Source: CAVTLG01 sp963802635
Lineage (GTDB): Bacteria > Chloroflexota > Ktedonobacteria > Ktedonobacterales > Ktedonobacteraceae
NCBI GenBank assembly: GCA_963802635.1
Contig: CAWDJJ010000003.1
Span: 496,001 to 560,000, forward strand
Length of the DNA: 64,000 nucleotides
Reading direction: 5' to 3'
Notes under the pieces: generated by a model
Database searches by the model: none
Told to the model about the DNA's origin: nothing
Seen by the model: only the letters and a program-made list of their open reading frames with translations
Made by a program: the position numbers and the translations under genes
In this document: positions 31,706 through 40,939 of the stretch, piece after piece
Layout of the letters: every line of letters begins with the position of its first letter
Numbering within the stretch: position 1 is the first letter of the stretch

Positions 31706-34700
31706 TTATCGTTCAATTGCTCCCAACAATCTGAGTGTGGCTTTTTGGGTCTCTGTCAATCCCTCTACTTGCGTAATATTCATACGCTCGTACAGCCTAT
31801 CACACCTCAACGTGCGCAAATATTCCCCAGCCTGCCAATCCCAGAGATTGATTGCTCCATCATAACTGCTGCTAGCCAGATTCTGTCCATCGGGACTGAA
31901 TGCAACCGAAGTGACCCAGTGGCTATGACCTTGCAGCGTGTTAAGGCATTGGCCGTTGCTCACATCCCACAAGCGCACCGTCTGGTCATCGCTGCCACTG
32001 GCAAGAAGCTTCCCATCGGGGCTAAAATCTACCGCGAAAACTGCGTTGCTATGACCGTGCAAGGTGTTGAGGCATTGCCCACTGCTCACGTCCCACAGGC
32101 GTATTGTTTGATCATAACTGCCAGAGGCAAGAAGCTTCCCATCGGGACTGAACACCACGGCGTAGACCGCATTGGTATGACCTTGAAACGTGTTGAGGCA
32201 TTGCCCATTGCTCACGTCCCACAGGCGTATCGTCTGATCTTCGCTGCCAGAGGCAAGGAACTTCCCATCGGGACTGAATGCAACCATCCAGACCGCATTG
32301 GCATGGTCATGCAAGGTGTTGAGACATTGCCCACTGCTCACATCCCACAGGCGTATCGTTTGATCATAACTGCCAGAGGCAAGAAGCTTTCCATCGGGAT
32401 GAAAGGCTACGGCCCAGACGGTGCTAGTATGACCGTGCAAGGTGTTGAGGCATTGCCCACTGCTCACGTCCCATAGACGCACCATCTGATCAAGGCTGCC
32501 AGAGGCAAGAAGCTTCCCATCGAGAGGACTGAAGTCCACAGCATAGACTGCATTGGCATGACCATGCAGCGTGTTGAGACATCGCCCACTGCTCATATCC
32601 CACACTTGCGCCATCCGATCACTATTCCCATTGGCGAGAAGCTTCCCATCGGGACTAAAATTTACCGCGTAGACCGCGTTGGTATGACCGTGCAAGGTGT
32701 TGAGACATTGCCCATGACGTACATCCCACAGGCGTACCGTCTGATCAATGCTACCGCTGGCGAGAGTCTTCCCATCGGGATGAAAGGTTACTGCCCAGAC
32801 TGCGTTGGTATGACCGTGCAAGGTGTTGAGACATTGCCCATGACGTACATCCCACAGGCGTACCGTCTGATCTTCACTGCTGCTGGCAAGAAGCTTCCCA
32901 TCGGGATTGAAAACCGCCGACCTGACTGCGCTAGTATGGCCGTGCAAGGTGCTGAGATGTTGGCCGCTACTCACATCCCACAGCCGCACTGTTTGATCAC
33001 TACTGCCGCTGGCAAGAAATTTTCCATTGGGACTGAAGCTCACCGAGAAAACTGCGTTGGTATGACCGTGTAGCGTGTTGAGGCATTGACCACTGTCCAC
33101 TGCCCACAAGCGCACCGTCTGATCTTCACTGCCGCTAGCAATGATGCTCCCATTGGACGTAAAGGCCACTGACCAAACAATATTGGCATGACCCTGGAAG
33201 GTCTTGAGGCATTGACCATTGCTCACATCCCACAAGCGTACGATATGATCATACCCCCCACTGACTAGAGTTTTGCCATCTGGGCTGAAAGCTACTGACA
33301 AAACCGCGTTCGCAGAACTGTAGAGAGTCTTGAGACATTGACCATTGCTCACATCCCACAAGCGCACTGCATGATCTTCACTGCCGCTAGCCAGAAGCTT
33401 GCCATCAGGACTGAAGGCTACTGATGCGACCCAATCGGTGTGCCCCTGAAAGGTTTGTAGCGGTCTCCCGCTGGCAGTATGCCAGAGCCGGATCTCACCC
33501 ATCATTGTTCCCGCCGCCAGCAGGTCTCCGTGTGGACTCAATGTCACTGAAAGAATGCTTCCGAAGGTGTCGGTAAACACCGATGTTGCCAAATTGGCAT
33601 GAGTAAAATTGACATCTAACAATTCGGCCTCTTGCAAGTAAGCTTGCCGCACCACCAGACGCGAGAAATCAGCGCCACGCACATCATAGCCAGTCTGAAC
33701 CAATAGATTAAGGATATTGCCTGCCTCGTAGTTGTTTGGCTGTTCCGTCAGATTGCGTAGCGCGTCGAGTCTTTGTCGCAACGTTTCTTCTAGTTTGCTT
33801 CGGCCTAACGTAGAGAAAAGCTTTTGTGCAATGACATTTAGGATCAGTTGGAGCTGGCTCACACGGATGTAATCTTTTGCCTGAGCTTTCATTAGAGCAT
33901 GACTGGCAAAAAGTTCTGCTTTATCTGTGCTAATCTCCTGTACAATGAGTTCGTTGAAGCGCTCTGTAACTGCATCCATCATGGCCGGTTGCAAGGTAAA
34001 ATGTCCAGATCCACTTTGTTCAATCCATGAACGGCGTTGCAATGCTTCAATGGCGGTCAGCATGTTCAGCTTGGATACTGGTTGGACGCTATCTTCGCGT
34101 AAATCCTGTAAAGATACTGCTTCACGTTCGATAGCTAACCAGTAGATTACCTGTTGTTCTAAAGGTGATAAACGTGCAAATTGACCGTCCAACAACATAC
34201 GTAGATCAGGATACTCATTCAATGGCACATCGCTAAAGTCCACCAGATATTGCGAGATGTGCCCACGGTAGCTTTCACGGATGGCTGGCGAGGCAATGAT
34301 TAACATCATGGGGTTGCCAGAAAAGCGTTCTACCAGCGTCTGCCAGGAGTTTTCTTCTCCTGATAAGCCTTTTCTCTGTAATATGACCCGCGCATCGTCT
34401 ACTTGCAAGCCTCCCAGACGGTAGGTGTGGACAGACGTTCCCTCACCTTCCAGCCAGGCAATCTCTTTCAACTGCTCACGGCTTGTCACCAGCAGGCAAC
34501 TCTGGTGTCTGCTCTCTCCAAGCAGACGAACGAGTTTGCCATATTCCTCGTAGCCATCTTTGTATTCTGCTGTACTACTACCGCTTTTTAGGACCGTATC
34601 GGCATTATCCAGGACAAGGAGACAGCGTCGTTTCTGTAATTGCGCAACAAGCATGCGCATCTGCTCAGCGGTGTCCTGTGGAATCTCCATTTGCTGTGTG

Positions 34701-35356
34701 TGAGTCAAGAATTGCAGACACTCTTGCAAGATACGTTCGATAGGAGGCGCGTTCAGCAGTGAACGCCAGAAAACTACACGAAAATCAGGCAACTCCTGAT
34801 CAATCAACCGTGCGATCAGGCTGGTCTTACCAATTCCACCCACACCAATGATCGAGACTAAGCGACAATGTTCGTCTACGACCCAACGCTTTAAGGTCGC
34901 AAGTTCCGCCACACGACCGTAGAAATGTTCGACGTGTGGTGCCTCTCCCATATCCACCCGCTCGCCCTCGTCCTGTGGAGCAGGCTTGCTAGTGGTCGCT
35001 TTCTCATGCTCCACGATTGGTGTTTCTGCTGTGTCGGGTGGATTCAGTGCTGGTACAGGCTTGCTGGAGGCTGTTGATTGAATGATTTGCTCGTGTGAGT
35101 TGCTCTGTCCCTCTTTCTTTTCAGAATAAATGCTATGCAGCCATTGTCCTAACGCAATAATAATACCTAGATCAGGAATAATAATTGAAAGAAACACCGT
35201 ATTTAAAGTACCAGGCCAATAAATAATCTTGAGATTTCCTAATACAAGCAATACCGTGCCGATAATTAAGAGCAAGAGTAACACAAGTAAAAGTGTAGAA
35301 ACGCTAAAGTGCGGCCAGGTAAGTTTGCTCCTTCTGTGTTTTGACGACATCCCCAT
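31706..35356 (-). CDS. Membrane-anchored STAND NTPase with 14 WD40 repeats
   Basis: The 1216-residue protein begins with two membrane segments (about 20-40 and 52-70), then a polar linker. An NB-ARC-type ATPase follows, with P-loop GVGGIGKTSL at 171-180 and Walker B RRCLLVLDNAD; the STAND-type GNPMMLIIA motif (GxP in relatives) comes later. After a helical region with a short pentapeptide-like stretch (DFSRLVVRQAYLQEAELLDVNFTHANLAT) come 14 WD40 units of 42 residues, enough for two seven-bladed propellers. Units carry the GH...SPDGKLLASGS.DQTVRLWD pattern; one has a one-residue insertion (SPLDGK). STAND proteins of this design are signal-sensing switches, in bacteria often linked to immunity or development. 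The repeats are so alike in DNA that recombination between them is expected. Confidence 0.93.
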   Translation of the reverse strand: MGMSSKHRRSKLTWPHFSVSTLLLVLLLLLIIGTVLLVLGNLKIIYWPGTLNTVFLSIIIPDLGIIIALGQWLHSIYSEKKEGQSNSHEQIIQSTASSKPVPALNPPDTAETPIVEHEKATTSKPAPQDEGERVDMGEAPHVEHFYGRVAELATLKRWVVDEHCRLVSIIGVGGIGKTSLIARLIDQELPDFRVVFWRSLLNAPPIERILQECLQFLTHTQQMEIPQDTAEQMRMLVAQLQKRRCLLVLDNADTVLKSGSSTAEYKDGYEEYGKLVRLLGESRHQSCLLVTSREQLKEIAWLEGEGTSVHTYRLGGLQVDDARVILQRKGLSGEENSWQTLVERFSGNPMMLIIASPAIRESYRGHISQYLVDFSDVPLNEYPDLRMLLDGQFARLSPLEQQVIYWLAIEREAVSLQDLREDSVQPVSKLNMLTAIEALQRRSWIEQSGSGHFTLQPAMMDAVTERFNELIVQEISTDKAELFASHALMKAQAKDYIRVSQLQLILNVIAQKLFSTLGRSKLEETLRQRLDALRNLTEQPNNYEAGNILNLLVQTGYDVRGADFSRLVVRQAYLQEAELLDVNFTHANLATSVFTDTFGSILSVTLSPHGDLLAAGTMMGEIRLWHTASGRPLQTFQGHTDWVASVAFSPDGKLLASGSEDHAVRLWDVSNGQCLKTLYSSANAVLSVAFSPDGKTLVSGGYDHIVRLWDVSNGQCLKTFQGHANIVWSVAFTSNGSIIASGSEDQTVRLWAVDSGQCLNTLHGHTNAVFSVSFSPNGKFLASGSSDQTVRLWDVSSGQHLSTLHGHTSAVRSAVFNPDGKLLASSSEDQTVRLWDVRHGQCLNTLHGHTNAVWAVTFHPDGKTLASGSIDQTVRLWDVRHGQCLNTLHGHTNAVYAVNFSPDGKLLANGNSDRMAQVWDMSSGRCLNTLHGHANAVYAVDFSPLDGKLLASGSLDQMVRLWDVSSGQCLNTLHGHTSTVWAVAFHPDGKLLASGSYDQTIRLWDVSSGQCLNTLHDHANAVWMVAFSPDGKFLASGSEDQTIRLWDVSNGQCLNTFQGHTNAVYAVVFSPDGKLLASGSYDQTIRLWDVSSGQCLNTLHGHSNAVFAVDFSPDGKLLASGSDDQTVRLWDVSNGQCLNTLQGHSHWVTSVAFSPDGQNLASSSYDGAINLWDWQAGEYLRTLRCDRLYERMNITQVEGLTETQKATLRLLGAIER

Positions 35357-35543
35357 AGCATTGTGGTACCTTATGGTTTACATAATAATTTTGTTCACAA
35401 AAAAATGTGGAATGATCTCATGCATTATTATAGCATATGTTCCTTGCTAAATTGAGTGCTAGTTGTTTACATGAGAGGGATGGATTATAGGTAGTATGTT
35501 GCTTTGCTTGTGGAATCTTGGTAGGTTCAAACTGGCAAGCACG
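35357..35543. other. Intergenic, STAND gene start / min operon end
   Basis: AT-rich spacer that must contain the STAND gene promoter. Nothing else is recognised. Confidence 0.4.
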
Positions 35544-35600
35544 AAAAAACACCCGATTGGACAGCGAAGAACAGGCCGTTGCTCTGTCTTCGTCTCGGGT
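35544..35600 (-). terminator. Terminator of the minCDE operon
   Basis: On the minus strand a long imperfect stem closed by ACCCGA/TCGGGT, with an inner CGAAGA..TCTTCG, is followed by GTTTTTTCG. It lies 27 bases beyond the minE stop. Confidence 0.75.
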
Positions 35601-35626
35601 ATGGGCTGTATGCAGACCAGCGTTAT

Positions 35627-35983
35627 TTAGGAGGCGTCGCTGGTGGCGTTATCGTCTCCCTCGATGTGAACCTTGCCATGGATGACGTTGGATGATGGCG
35701 TATAAGAGGGAGGGTCCCATTCAAACGTGACCTTGCCACGTTTGACCGGTACATTCGCGAGCAGCAGGTCAGCGTTGTTTTCGTGTGAGAGGTTGACTTG
35801 CATATTTTCTTCTTCAACCTCCAGGCGGCGCGAAACGACACTGAGAATTTCTGCGCGAATAATTTCCAGCAATTCAGGATTGAGTTTGAGGCGGTCATGA
35901 CTGAGCACGACCTTTAAACGCTCTTTAGCAACCTCGCTAGGCGTTGGCTTCTTACGACCGACCATAAATTCAAAAACACCCAT
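35627..35983 (-). CDS. minE: Cell division topological specificity factor MinE
   Basis: MinE stimulates MinD ATPase at the membrane and drives Min pattern formation, restricting MinCD to the poles. The 118-residue protein has the N-terminal membrane/MinD-binding part (FEFMVGRKKPTPSEVAKERLKVVLSHDR) and the dimerisation domain (LNPELLEIIRAEILSVVSRRLEVEEENMQVNL). A tail follows that is about 30 residues longer than in Escherichia coli MinE (88 residues), rich in Ser, Pro and Asp. It is last in the minC-minD-minE order, 71 bases after minD. Confidence 0.93.
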   Translation of the reverse strand: MGVFEFMVGRKKPTPSEVAKERLKVVLSHDRLKLNPELLEIIRAEILSVVSRRLEVEEENMQVNLSHENNADLLLANVPVKRGKVTFEWDPPSYTPSSNVIHGKVHIEGDDNATSDAS

Positions 35984-36054
35984 ATTTCTGCTCCCTCCAG
36001 AACGATTGAGCGCGCGTGCGCGTCTCGATCAATCAGAACGACCAAAGAGCATCC

Positions 36055-36870
36055 TTACTTCTCGGCCAATGCAGGTCCAAAACCCACCAGGCGCCGTAAA
36101 CGTTCTAGCAATGAGGGAGATTTTGAGATCTCATCAAGCGGGATCTCTTCGCCAAGTAAGCGTTGTGCTGTATTCAAGAAAGCTTTACCAGCGCGTGAAC
36201 GTTTATCGTAGACGGCTGGCTCACCCTTGTTCGTAGCAATGATAATAGTTTCATCTTCTGGGACGATGCCCAGCAGATCAATGCCTAACACCTCCAACAC
36301 ATCCGCCACATCCATCATATCTCCTCGTTTGATCATCTCCGGGCGCAAGCGATTGAGAATCAAGCGCGGCTCAGGCTTACCCGCAGCTTCTACCAGACCG
36401 ATGATGCGATCAGCGTCACGTACCGAAGCCATTTCCGGGTTGGCAACAATGATAATCTCGTCTGCTCCCACGATAGCATTGCGGAAACCTTGCTCAATAC
36501 CTGCCGGAGAATCGAGCACGATAAAATCAAACTCCTGGCGTAGTTGCTGGCATAACTGCTCCATTTGAATGCTATTCACCGCGTTTTTATCACGTGTCTG
36601 AGCTGCGGGCAGCAAATACATTTCTGGCAGACGTTTATCTTTGATCAATGCCTGTCGCAGGCGGCATTGTCCTTCTACAACGTCGACCAGATCGTAGACG
36701 ATGCGGTTTTCGAGTCCTAAGACTGCGTCAAGGTTGCGCAGGCCAATATCGGCATCAACGACCGCAACTTTTTTGCCTTGCATGGCTAGTGCACTGCCTA
36801 TATTTGCTGTCGTGGTGGTCTTCCCCACTCCGCCCTTTCCCGACGTGATAGTGATTACCCGGCTATCCAT
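36055..36870 (-). CDS. minD: Septum site-determining ATPase MinD
   Basis: The 271-residue ParA/MinD-type ATPase recruits MinC to the membrane and is released by MinE. It has the deviant Walker A GKGGVGKTTTT at residues 11-21 with the signature Lys, the switch DADIGLRNLDAVLGLENR, the switch II DSPAGIEQGF and NRLRP for base binding. The C-terminal amphipathic membrane-targeting helix is seen as SLLERLRRLVGFG near the end. It lies between minC (gap of about 170 bases) and minE. Confidence 0.97.
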   Translation of the reverse strand: MDSRVITITSGKGGVGKTTTTANIGSALAMQGKKVAVVDADIGLRNLDAVLGLENRIVYDLVDVVEGQCRLRQALIKDKRLPEMYLLPAAQTRDKNAVNSIQMEQLCQQLRQEFDFIVLDSPAGIEQGFRNAIVGADEIIIVANPEMASVRDADRIIGLVEAAGKPEPRLILNRLRPEMIKRGDMMDVADVLEVLGIDLLGIVPEDETIIIATNKGEPAVYDKRSRAGKAFLNTAQRLLGEEIPLDEISKSPSLLERLRRLVGFGPALAEK

Positions 36871-37041
36871 ACTCTACTCCCTATGCAGAACTTTTCAGGC
36901 TTCTGTAGGAGAACGTTACGTTCCTGGCCCTTATAGTGATCTAGTATACCACGAATCTTTACTGAAATAGAGCTACTGAATGCATGCGAAAGCTGCGTTG
37001 TGTGCAAAGAAATACATCTATGCTATCGCATCGGCATATTT

Positions 37042-37821
37042 CTACTTACGTGGAGCACGACCACTCATCCAGGTTTCAACGATGATTCGCTCTTGTCTGA
37101 TGGTTGCGACCTCTGGATGCGGCTGTGTCTCAAAGCCTTCTGGAGGACGCGAGAGCAGGTGAGCGATACGTAACTGCACGGGTGATAATTGCAGCGCGCA
37201 GACCACGGCTAGCTCGTTATCTGGATAACCTGCATGCACCATACCACGTAGAACCCCCCAGACCAGGATATCTCCCCCAGCGACAATCTCGGCTCCGTTG
37301 TTCACATCGCCTAGCACAACGACATTACTCGGATGGTGGATCGCTTGACCAGAACGGATAGTTCGTCGTAAAAAGAGTGTGTCATCCGACTCACGGAGAT
37401 CGTGTTGCACCGATGATATGTCTTTCGTAATGAAGCCACCAGTCGAGGGTTCAGAGAACGGTAGGGTGATAGTTTTTGCTTCTAGATGCTTATCTCCACT
37501 CGTGCCCGGTGACGCTACTGACATCTGATAATAGGCAAGCAAGTCTTCAAGCTGTATGCGTTCGCTTATACGTAAGGCGCGCTGACTGGTATCGACAGTA
37601 AGCGATGCGCCTCGAAAAAAAGAAGGAGACTCGGCAAGGCGGTCGGCGAGTGCATTGAGCAAATCGCCAAAAGAGGTATTTGGTTCTAGTGTCAAAAGCA
37701 GGCCATTGCGAGTTCCTTTGATTGCAAAAGATGCAGGCACAGACTGATTCTCCTCTCTTTCCAGTCTGCTATCGGATTGTGATCGTGCTGTCGACGCTTC
37801 GTTCCCCGGATTCTCCGCCAT
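37042..37821 (-). CDS. minC: Septum site-determining protein MinC
   Basis: Inhibitor of FtsZ polymerisation. ATG 37821 is chosen (259 residues) because GGGGAA precedes it and the upstream extension of the frame is unlike any protein. The N-terminal domain spans about residues 28-115 (FAIKGTRNGLLLTLEPNTSFGDLLNALADRL). The C-terminal beta-helix shows the MinC signature TLFLRRTIRSGQAIHHPSNVVVLGDVNNGAEIVAGGDILVWGVLRGMVHAGYP. The RSGQ and GD.N.GAE.. motifs bind MinD. First gene of minCDE. The C-terminal tail of about 35 residues (RPPEGFETQPHPEVATIRQERIIVETW) is also typical. Confidence 0.95.
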   Translation of the reverse strand: MAENPGNEASTARSQSDSRLEREENQSVPASFAIKGTRNGLLLTLEPNTSFGDLLNALADRLAESPSFFRGASLTVDTSQRALRISERIQLEDLLAYYQMSVASPGTSGDKHLEAKTITLPFSEPSTGGFITKDISSVQHDLRESDDTLFLRRTIRSGQAIHHPSNVVVLGDVNNGAEIVAGGDILVWGVLRGMVHAGYPDNELAVVCALQLSPVQLRIAHLLSRPPEGFETQPHPEVATIRQERIIVETWMSGRAPRK

Positions 37822-38317
37822 ACCCAGAATTCCCCATTTGTTCAAGAAGCAGGACAAAAAAACGACGTGGGTGATAAGATAACATCTGCGCATATGTGCA
37901 CATACATGAGTACCGTTGCTAAAATATACAGTTGCCGCACATGCCCAAAGGCGTGACAGACTCGGACATATTCTCCTGCACCAGAGCAAGTGGCCCCGAA
38001 GGGCTAGCCGTGGCAACCGTAGCACGGCCCCTCTCGCCATATAGGACAGAGGCTTACTATCCGATAATTCGGATTTTAGATACGCTTAGAAGCACATCCA
38101 AGGGTCAAGGGAATATAGCATAATGGCAGATTTTAGTCAATCGTTAACAACCCTACTATCATACAGTATAAGCAGGTGAGACGCAAAACGCAATAGGACA
38201 AGTTAAAAAATAGCCGCAATGGCAGGGCCATCTCTTGCTATTCGCTGGCGTTGTGCGTACTATGTGCAATGGTAATACCTGTATGGAATTTGTATAGAGA
38301 GAAATGGAGTAAGCGTT
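37822..38317. other. Divergent intergenic region, minC / epimerase
   Basis: About 500 bases without a supported gene. There is a hairpin GCCGTG(N10)CACGGC at 38007-38028 and a promoter at 38235-38263 for the epimerase. The minC promoter was not pinned down. Confidence 0.5.
38235..38263 (+). promoter_or_regulatory. Candidate promoter of the epimerase gene
   Basis: TTGCTA (38235-38240), 17 bases, TACTAT (38258-38263). This is identical in hexamers and spacing to the candidate promoter upstream of PBP copy 1. Confidence 0.45.
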
Positions 38318-39145
38318 ATGGCTGAGTTTACAACCTTTCCGCAGCCGCGTGAGCATGTGCTGCGTGCTGGTAATACAACTATTGCTGTCATTCCAGAGAT
38401 CTGTCTGGTCTCTCATTTTCAAGTGGCTGACTGGCCTGTGTTGTATCGTGCTGCCGAGACCGGGAATGTCAAACGTTGGGGTTTGCCGCTGATGATACCG
38501 AATTTTTCCCGTCTACGCGATGGGATCTTTCAAGAAAAAGGTACAACACTCCCCATTCATGGCTTTGGTCGTACTCTGCCCTGGACGGTTATGCAACAGG
38601 GAGAGGATCGTATCAACTTACAACTCAAGAGCAACGCTGCGACGCGTCCACAGTATCCCTACGAGTTCACGTTCACCGTCAACGTCGAGGCATCTGAAGG
38701 TACGCTTACCTATACGCTGACCATGGAGAATCGCAGCGACGAGGTTATGCCGATAGCTCCGGGTTTTCATCCCTACTTCACCGTGGCCCAGCAGGATAAG
38801 GCGCGTATGATCACTGATGGTCCAACTGGCTTTGCAGTGCATGATGTTCAGTGGGATACGCAGCCGCCGGATAGGCCCTATGCATTCCCTCATCATGTGA
38901 CGATTCAGATGCCCAATTATGGCACCTTGACTATTGCTGAGTTACCATATGCAGAGCAATACGCATTAGCCACCCTGCAAGTATGGTCAGAGCCAGCTAG
39001 CGCGCCGGATCATAACTTTGTGTGTTTTGAGCCGGTTGTTGCCAGCGAAGACGGTCTCAATCGTCCATCTGACAGGCTGAATATTGCGCCCCACAGCTCG
39101 CAGCAGATTATTTTACAGCTCACGGCAAAACCTCTTGTCAGGTAA
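38318..39145 (+). CDS. Aldose 1-epimerase / hexose-6-phosphate mutarotase-like protein
   Basis: The 275-residue protein has the galactose-mutarotase beta-sandwich: IPNFSRLRDGIFQEKG and LPIHGFGRTLPWTV (first His, substrate contact), YTLTMENRSDEVMPIAPGFHPYF (second His, in GFHPYF) and the closing NFVCFEPVVASEDGLN with the catalytic-type Glu in FEP. These enzymes interconvert alpha and beta anomers of hexoses or hexose 6-phosphates. The RLRDG segment suits a phosphate-binding member (YeaD-like), but this is inference. ATG 38318 has GGAGTAAGCG before it. The stop codon TAA (39143-39145) is the first part of a 15-base motif shared with the repeat at 50311. Confidence 0.8.
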   Translation: MAEFTTFPQPREHVLRAGNTTIAVIPEICLVSHFQVADWPVLYRAAETGNVKRWGLPLMIPNFSRLRDGIFQEKGTTLPIHGFGRTLPWTVMQQGEDRINLQLKSNAATRPQYPYEFTFTVNVEASEGTLTYTLTMENRSDEVMPIAPGFHPYFTVAQQDKARMITDGPTGFAVHDVQWDTQPPDRPYAFPHHVTIQMPNYGTLTIAELPYAEQYALATLQVWSEPASAPDHNFVCFEPVVASEDGLNRPSDRLNIAPHSSQQIILQLTAKPLVR

Positions 39146-39157
39146 CTATTCAGGTGC
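39143..39157 (+). repeat. Single end of the TAACTATTCAGGTGC element
   Basis: TAACTATTCAGGTGC here is identical to the left end of the element at 50311-50388. No opposite end (CTGAATAGTTA) follows within reach, so it is a solo end. It supplies the stop codon of the epimerase gene. Confidence 0.5.
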
Positions 39158-39253
39158 GATAGGAGTTCGCGTAGGGGCCGAGCGAAGGCCTCTTCCAGCA
39201 GATCTGCTTTGTTACGCTTGTGCTTGTATTGTGTTGATTTGGTGGAAAGGAAG

Positions 39254-39469
39254 ATGCAGCGTGAAGTACAAAAATTCACCAGCCTTATCTATGATGGTAA
39301 GCCGATAGGGGTTTTGACTGGAACAGGAGGACTCGCTGATGAATTATCACAATGGTATCCACGACTGCGCAAAAGATCGCAGGCCCCTGTTCATTTCAGC
39401 GACGTGCCAGGAGAGCTTGTGGTTGCTCTCCTCCAGACCCTGGTCAGCTCAGCGCAGGGAAGCAAATAG
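39254..39469 (+). CDS. Small hypothetical protein
   Basis: A 71-residue frame from ATG 39254 with GGAAAGGAAG just upstream. The product (MQREVQKFTSLIYDGKPIGV..., ending ALLQTLVSSAQGSK) is soluble and mixed in character, with no family recognised. The good ribosome binding site argues that it is real. Confidence 0.45.
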   Translation: MQREVQKFTSLIYDGKPIGVLTGTGGLADELSQWYPRLRKRSQAPVHFSDVPGELVVALLQTLVSSAQGSK

Positions 39470-39716
39470 TAGTAAAGAGCTGCATGTACCTGATTTTACC
39501 CGTACCTCGGTTTTGGGCCTACTTCCCTCCAGAGAGATGTAGATTTTGTGTTATATTTAGTCGATGTGAGTGAAATCTATCCATCATTCCTGTTACAAAA
39601 CTCTGCGAGATACTATGCAGATAAGTGCGTTTCAGACGCAAGCAGCGGATCTACGTTCCAGGCGCATAGTCCAGCCAATTCAGAGCTGGTCCAGTACACA
39701 TCAAAAGGAGTTTGTG

Positions 39717-40709
39717 ATGCCAAAAAATCCGCTTGGGAGATTCGGCAAAGATAAAAGTGGAGAAGAGCCACGAGAACTGTCAGATGAGATGCGTAGAAGC
39801 CTTTATTCGCGATCACACCAAGCAGAAATGGATCGACTACTACGAGGGCAAGGCGTGCCAGAACGACTGCCTAGCTATCAAGATCAAGGAAGACAAGAGA
39901 CCCAAAACCCCGAAGATATGCCAGTAGCGCCAGCCTATGGAAGCCCAGAAATTTCGTCCCAAAGTTTGACAAAGCGGCAAAGAGCTGAGATGATTCTCGG
40001 ACGTATGAGAGAGCTTGCACGGAATATGGACTATTATATAGACCGTGCGCTGACCCCTCATGTGATCCTCATGGCCCGTGAAGAAAAATCTTATCAGCAA
40101 AAGATGGAAGAAAACGTAGCGTCAATACGTAAGGCTCAAGATGCATCGCTGCTTCTATCACAGCAAGTCGATAATGCCGCCCAGAACCATTCAGATAGGG
40201 AGATACGGGAAGCTTGTCAGAGGCTAGTTAAGGATCATCAGGAAGAGCTGACACAGATCGACGAACGAATCGTTGCCTTTAGTGATAATCCGGTGAAATA
40301 CAGTGGTTTGCAAGAACAACTAAAAGAATCGATTAAAAAGATAACTAAGAAAAACAAAGACGAAGGGATTAAATTAGAGGTTGAATACCGCGTTAAACAG
40401 CAGAAACACAGTGACGATTTTGTGGAATGGTTGCGTAAATACTACAAGTCGTACTACCAAGAGAGGCAGGAAGAAGGTGATTACGTACTTCGATTCGGAG
40501 AGCATGTTAATAAGTCTAACGAATTACTTGATCTTCAACAGAAACATCTGGATGATCTGGGCACATTTCTTGCCTCAATAGATCCATCCAAGCCATATCG
40601 CGACGTCATGGATCAACAGTCTGAAACATCACGAAGTTCATCTGACACAATACGACCGACAGATCCACAATATCGGGTAGATCCCATCGAGGGGTTGTAT
40701 GATAATTAA
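39717..40709 (+). CDS. Coiled-coil protein of unknown function
   Basis: The 330-residue protein starts at ATG 39717, preceded by AAAAGGAG; the frame is open upstream, but only this start has a ribosome binding site. The product is highly charged and almost wholly helical: from about residue 80 to 300 it is a chain of long helices (KRQRAEMILGRMRELARNMDYYIDRAL; EKSYQQKMEENVASIRKAQ; EQLKESIKKITKKNKDEG). No membrane segment, signal peptide or catalytic motif is seen. It might be a structural or scaffolding protein. It is followed by an AT-rich gap and the sigma factor gene. Confidence 0.65.
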   Translation: MPKNPLGRFGKDKSGEEPRELSDEMRRSLYSRSHQAEMDRLLRGQGVPERLPSYQDQGRQETQNPEDMPVAPAYGSPEISSQSLTKRQRAEMILGRMRELARNMDYYIDRALTPHVILMAREEKSYQQKMEENVASIRKAQDASLLLSQQVDNAAQNHSDREIREACQRLVKDHQEELTQIDERIVAFSDNPVKYSGLQEQLKESIKKITKKNKDEGIKLEVEYRVKQQKHSDDFVEWLRKYYKSYYQERQEEGDYVLRFGEHVNKSNELLDLQQKHLDDLGTFLASIDPSKPYRDVMDQQSETSRSSSDTIRPTDPQYRVDPIEGLYDN

Positions 40710-40939
40710 ATTGTGCTCTCGTTTTTATAGAATGTCTATATATAGATGAGATACACATCTCGAAAATAAGAAAATTCTAAGCTTTTTAATATTGATTTTA
40801 GTTTCTGATTAAAAGTGTAAGTGTAGAGTTTTTAGTCTATAAAATTCCATTGTAATTCTTGTTAGAAGAGTATATGCTAGTAACTGCAAGTTCGCATAGC
40901 TGGATAGATCATAGATGTGTAGAAAAGAAGAGGTTAACC

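Noticed and set aside
31745..33073. Long plus-strand frames (243 and 171 codons) opposite the WD40 gene
   Set aside because: They are shadows of the regular 126-base WD40 repeats, whose composition keeps the opposite strand open.
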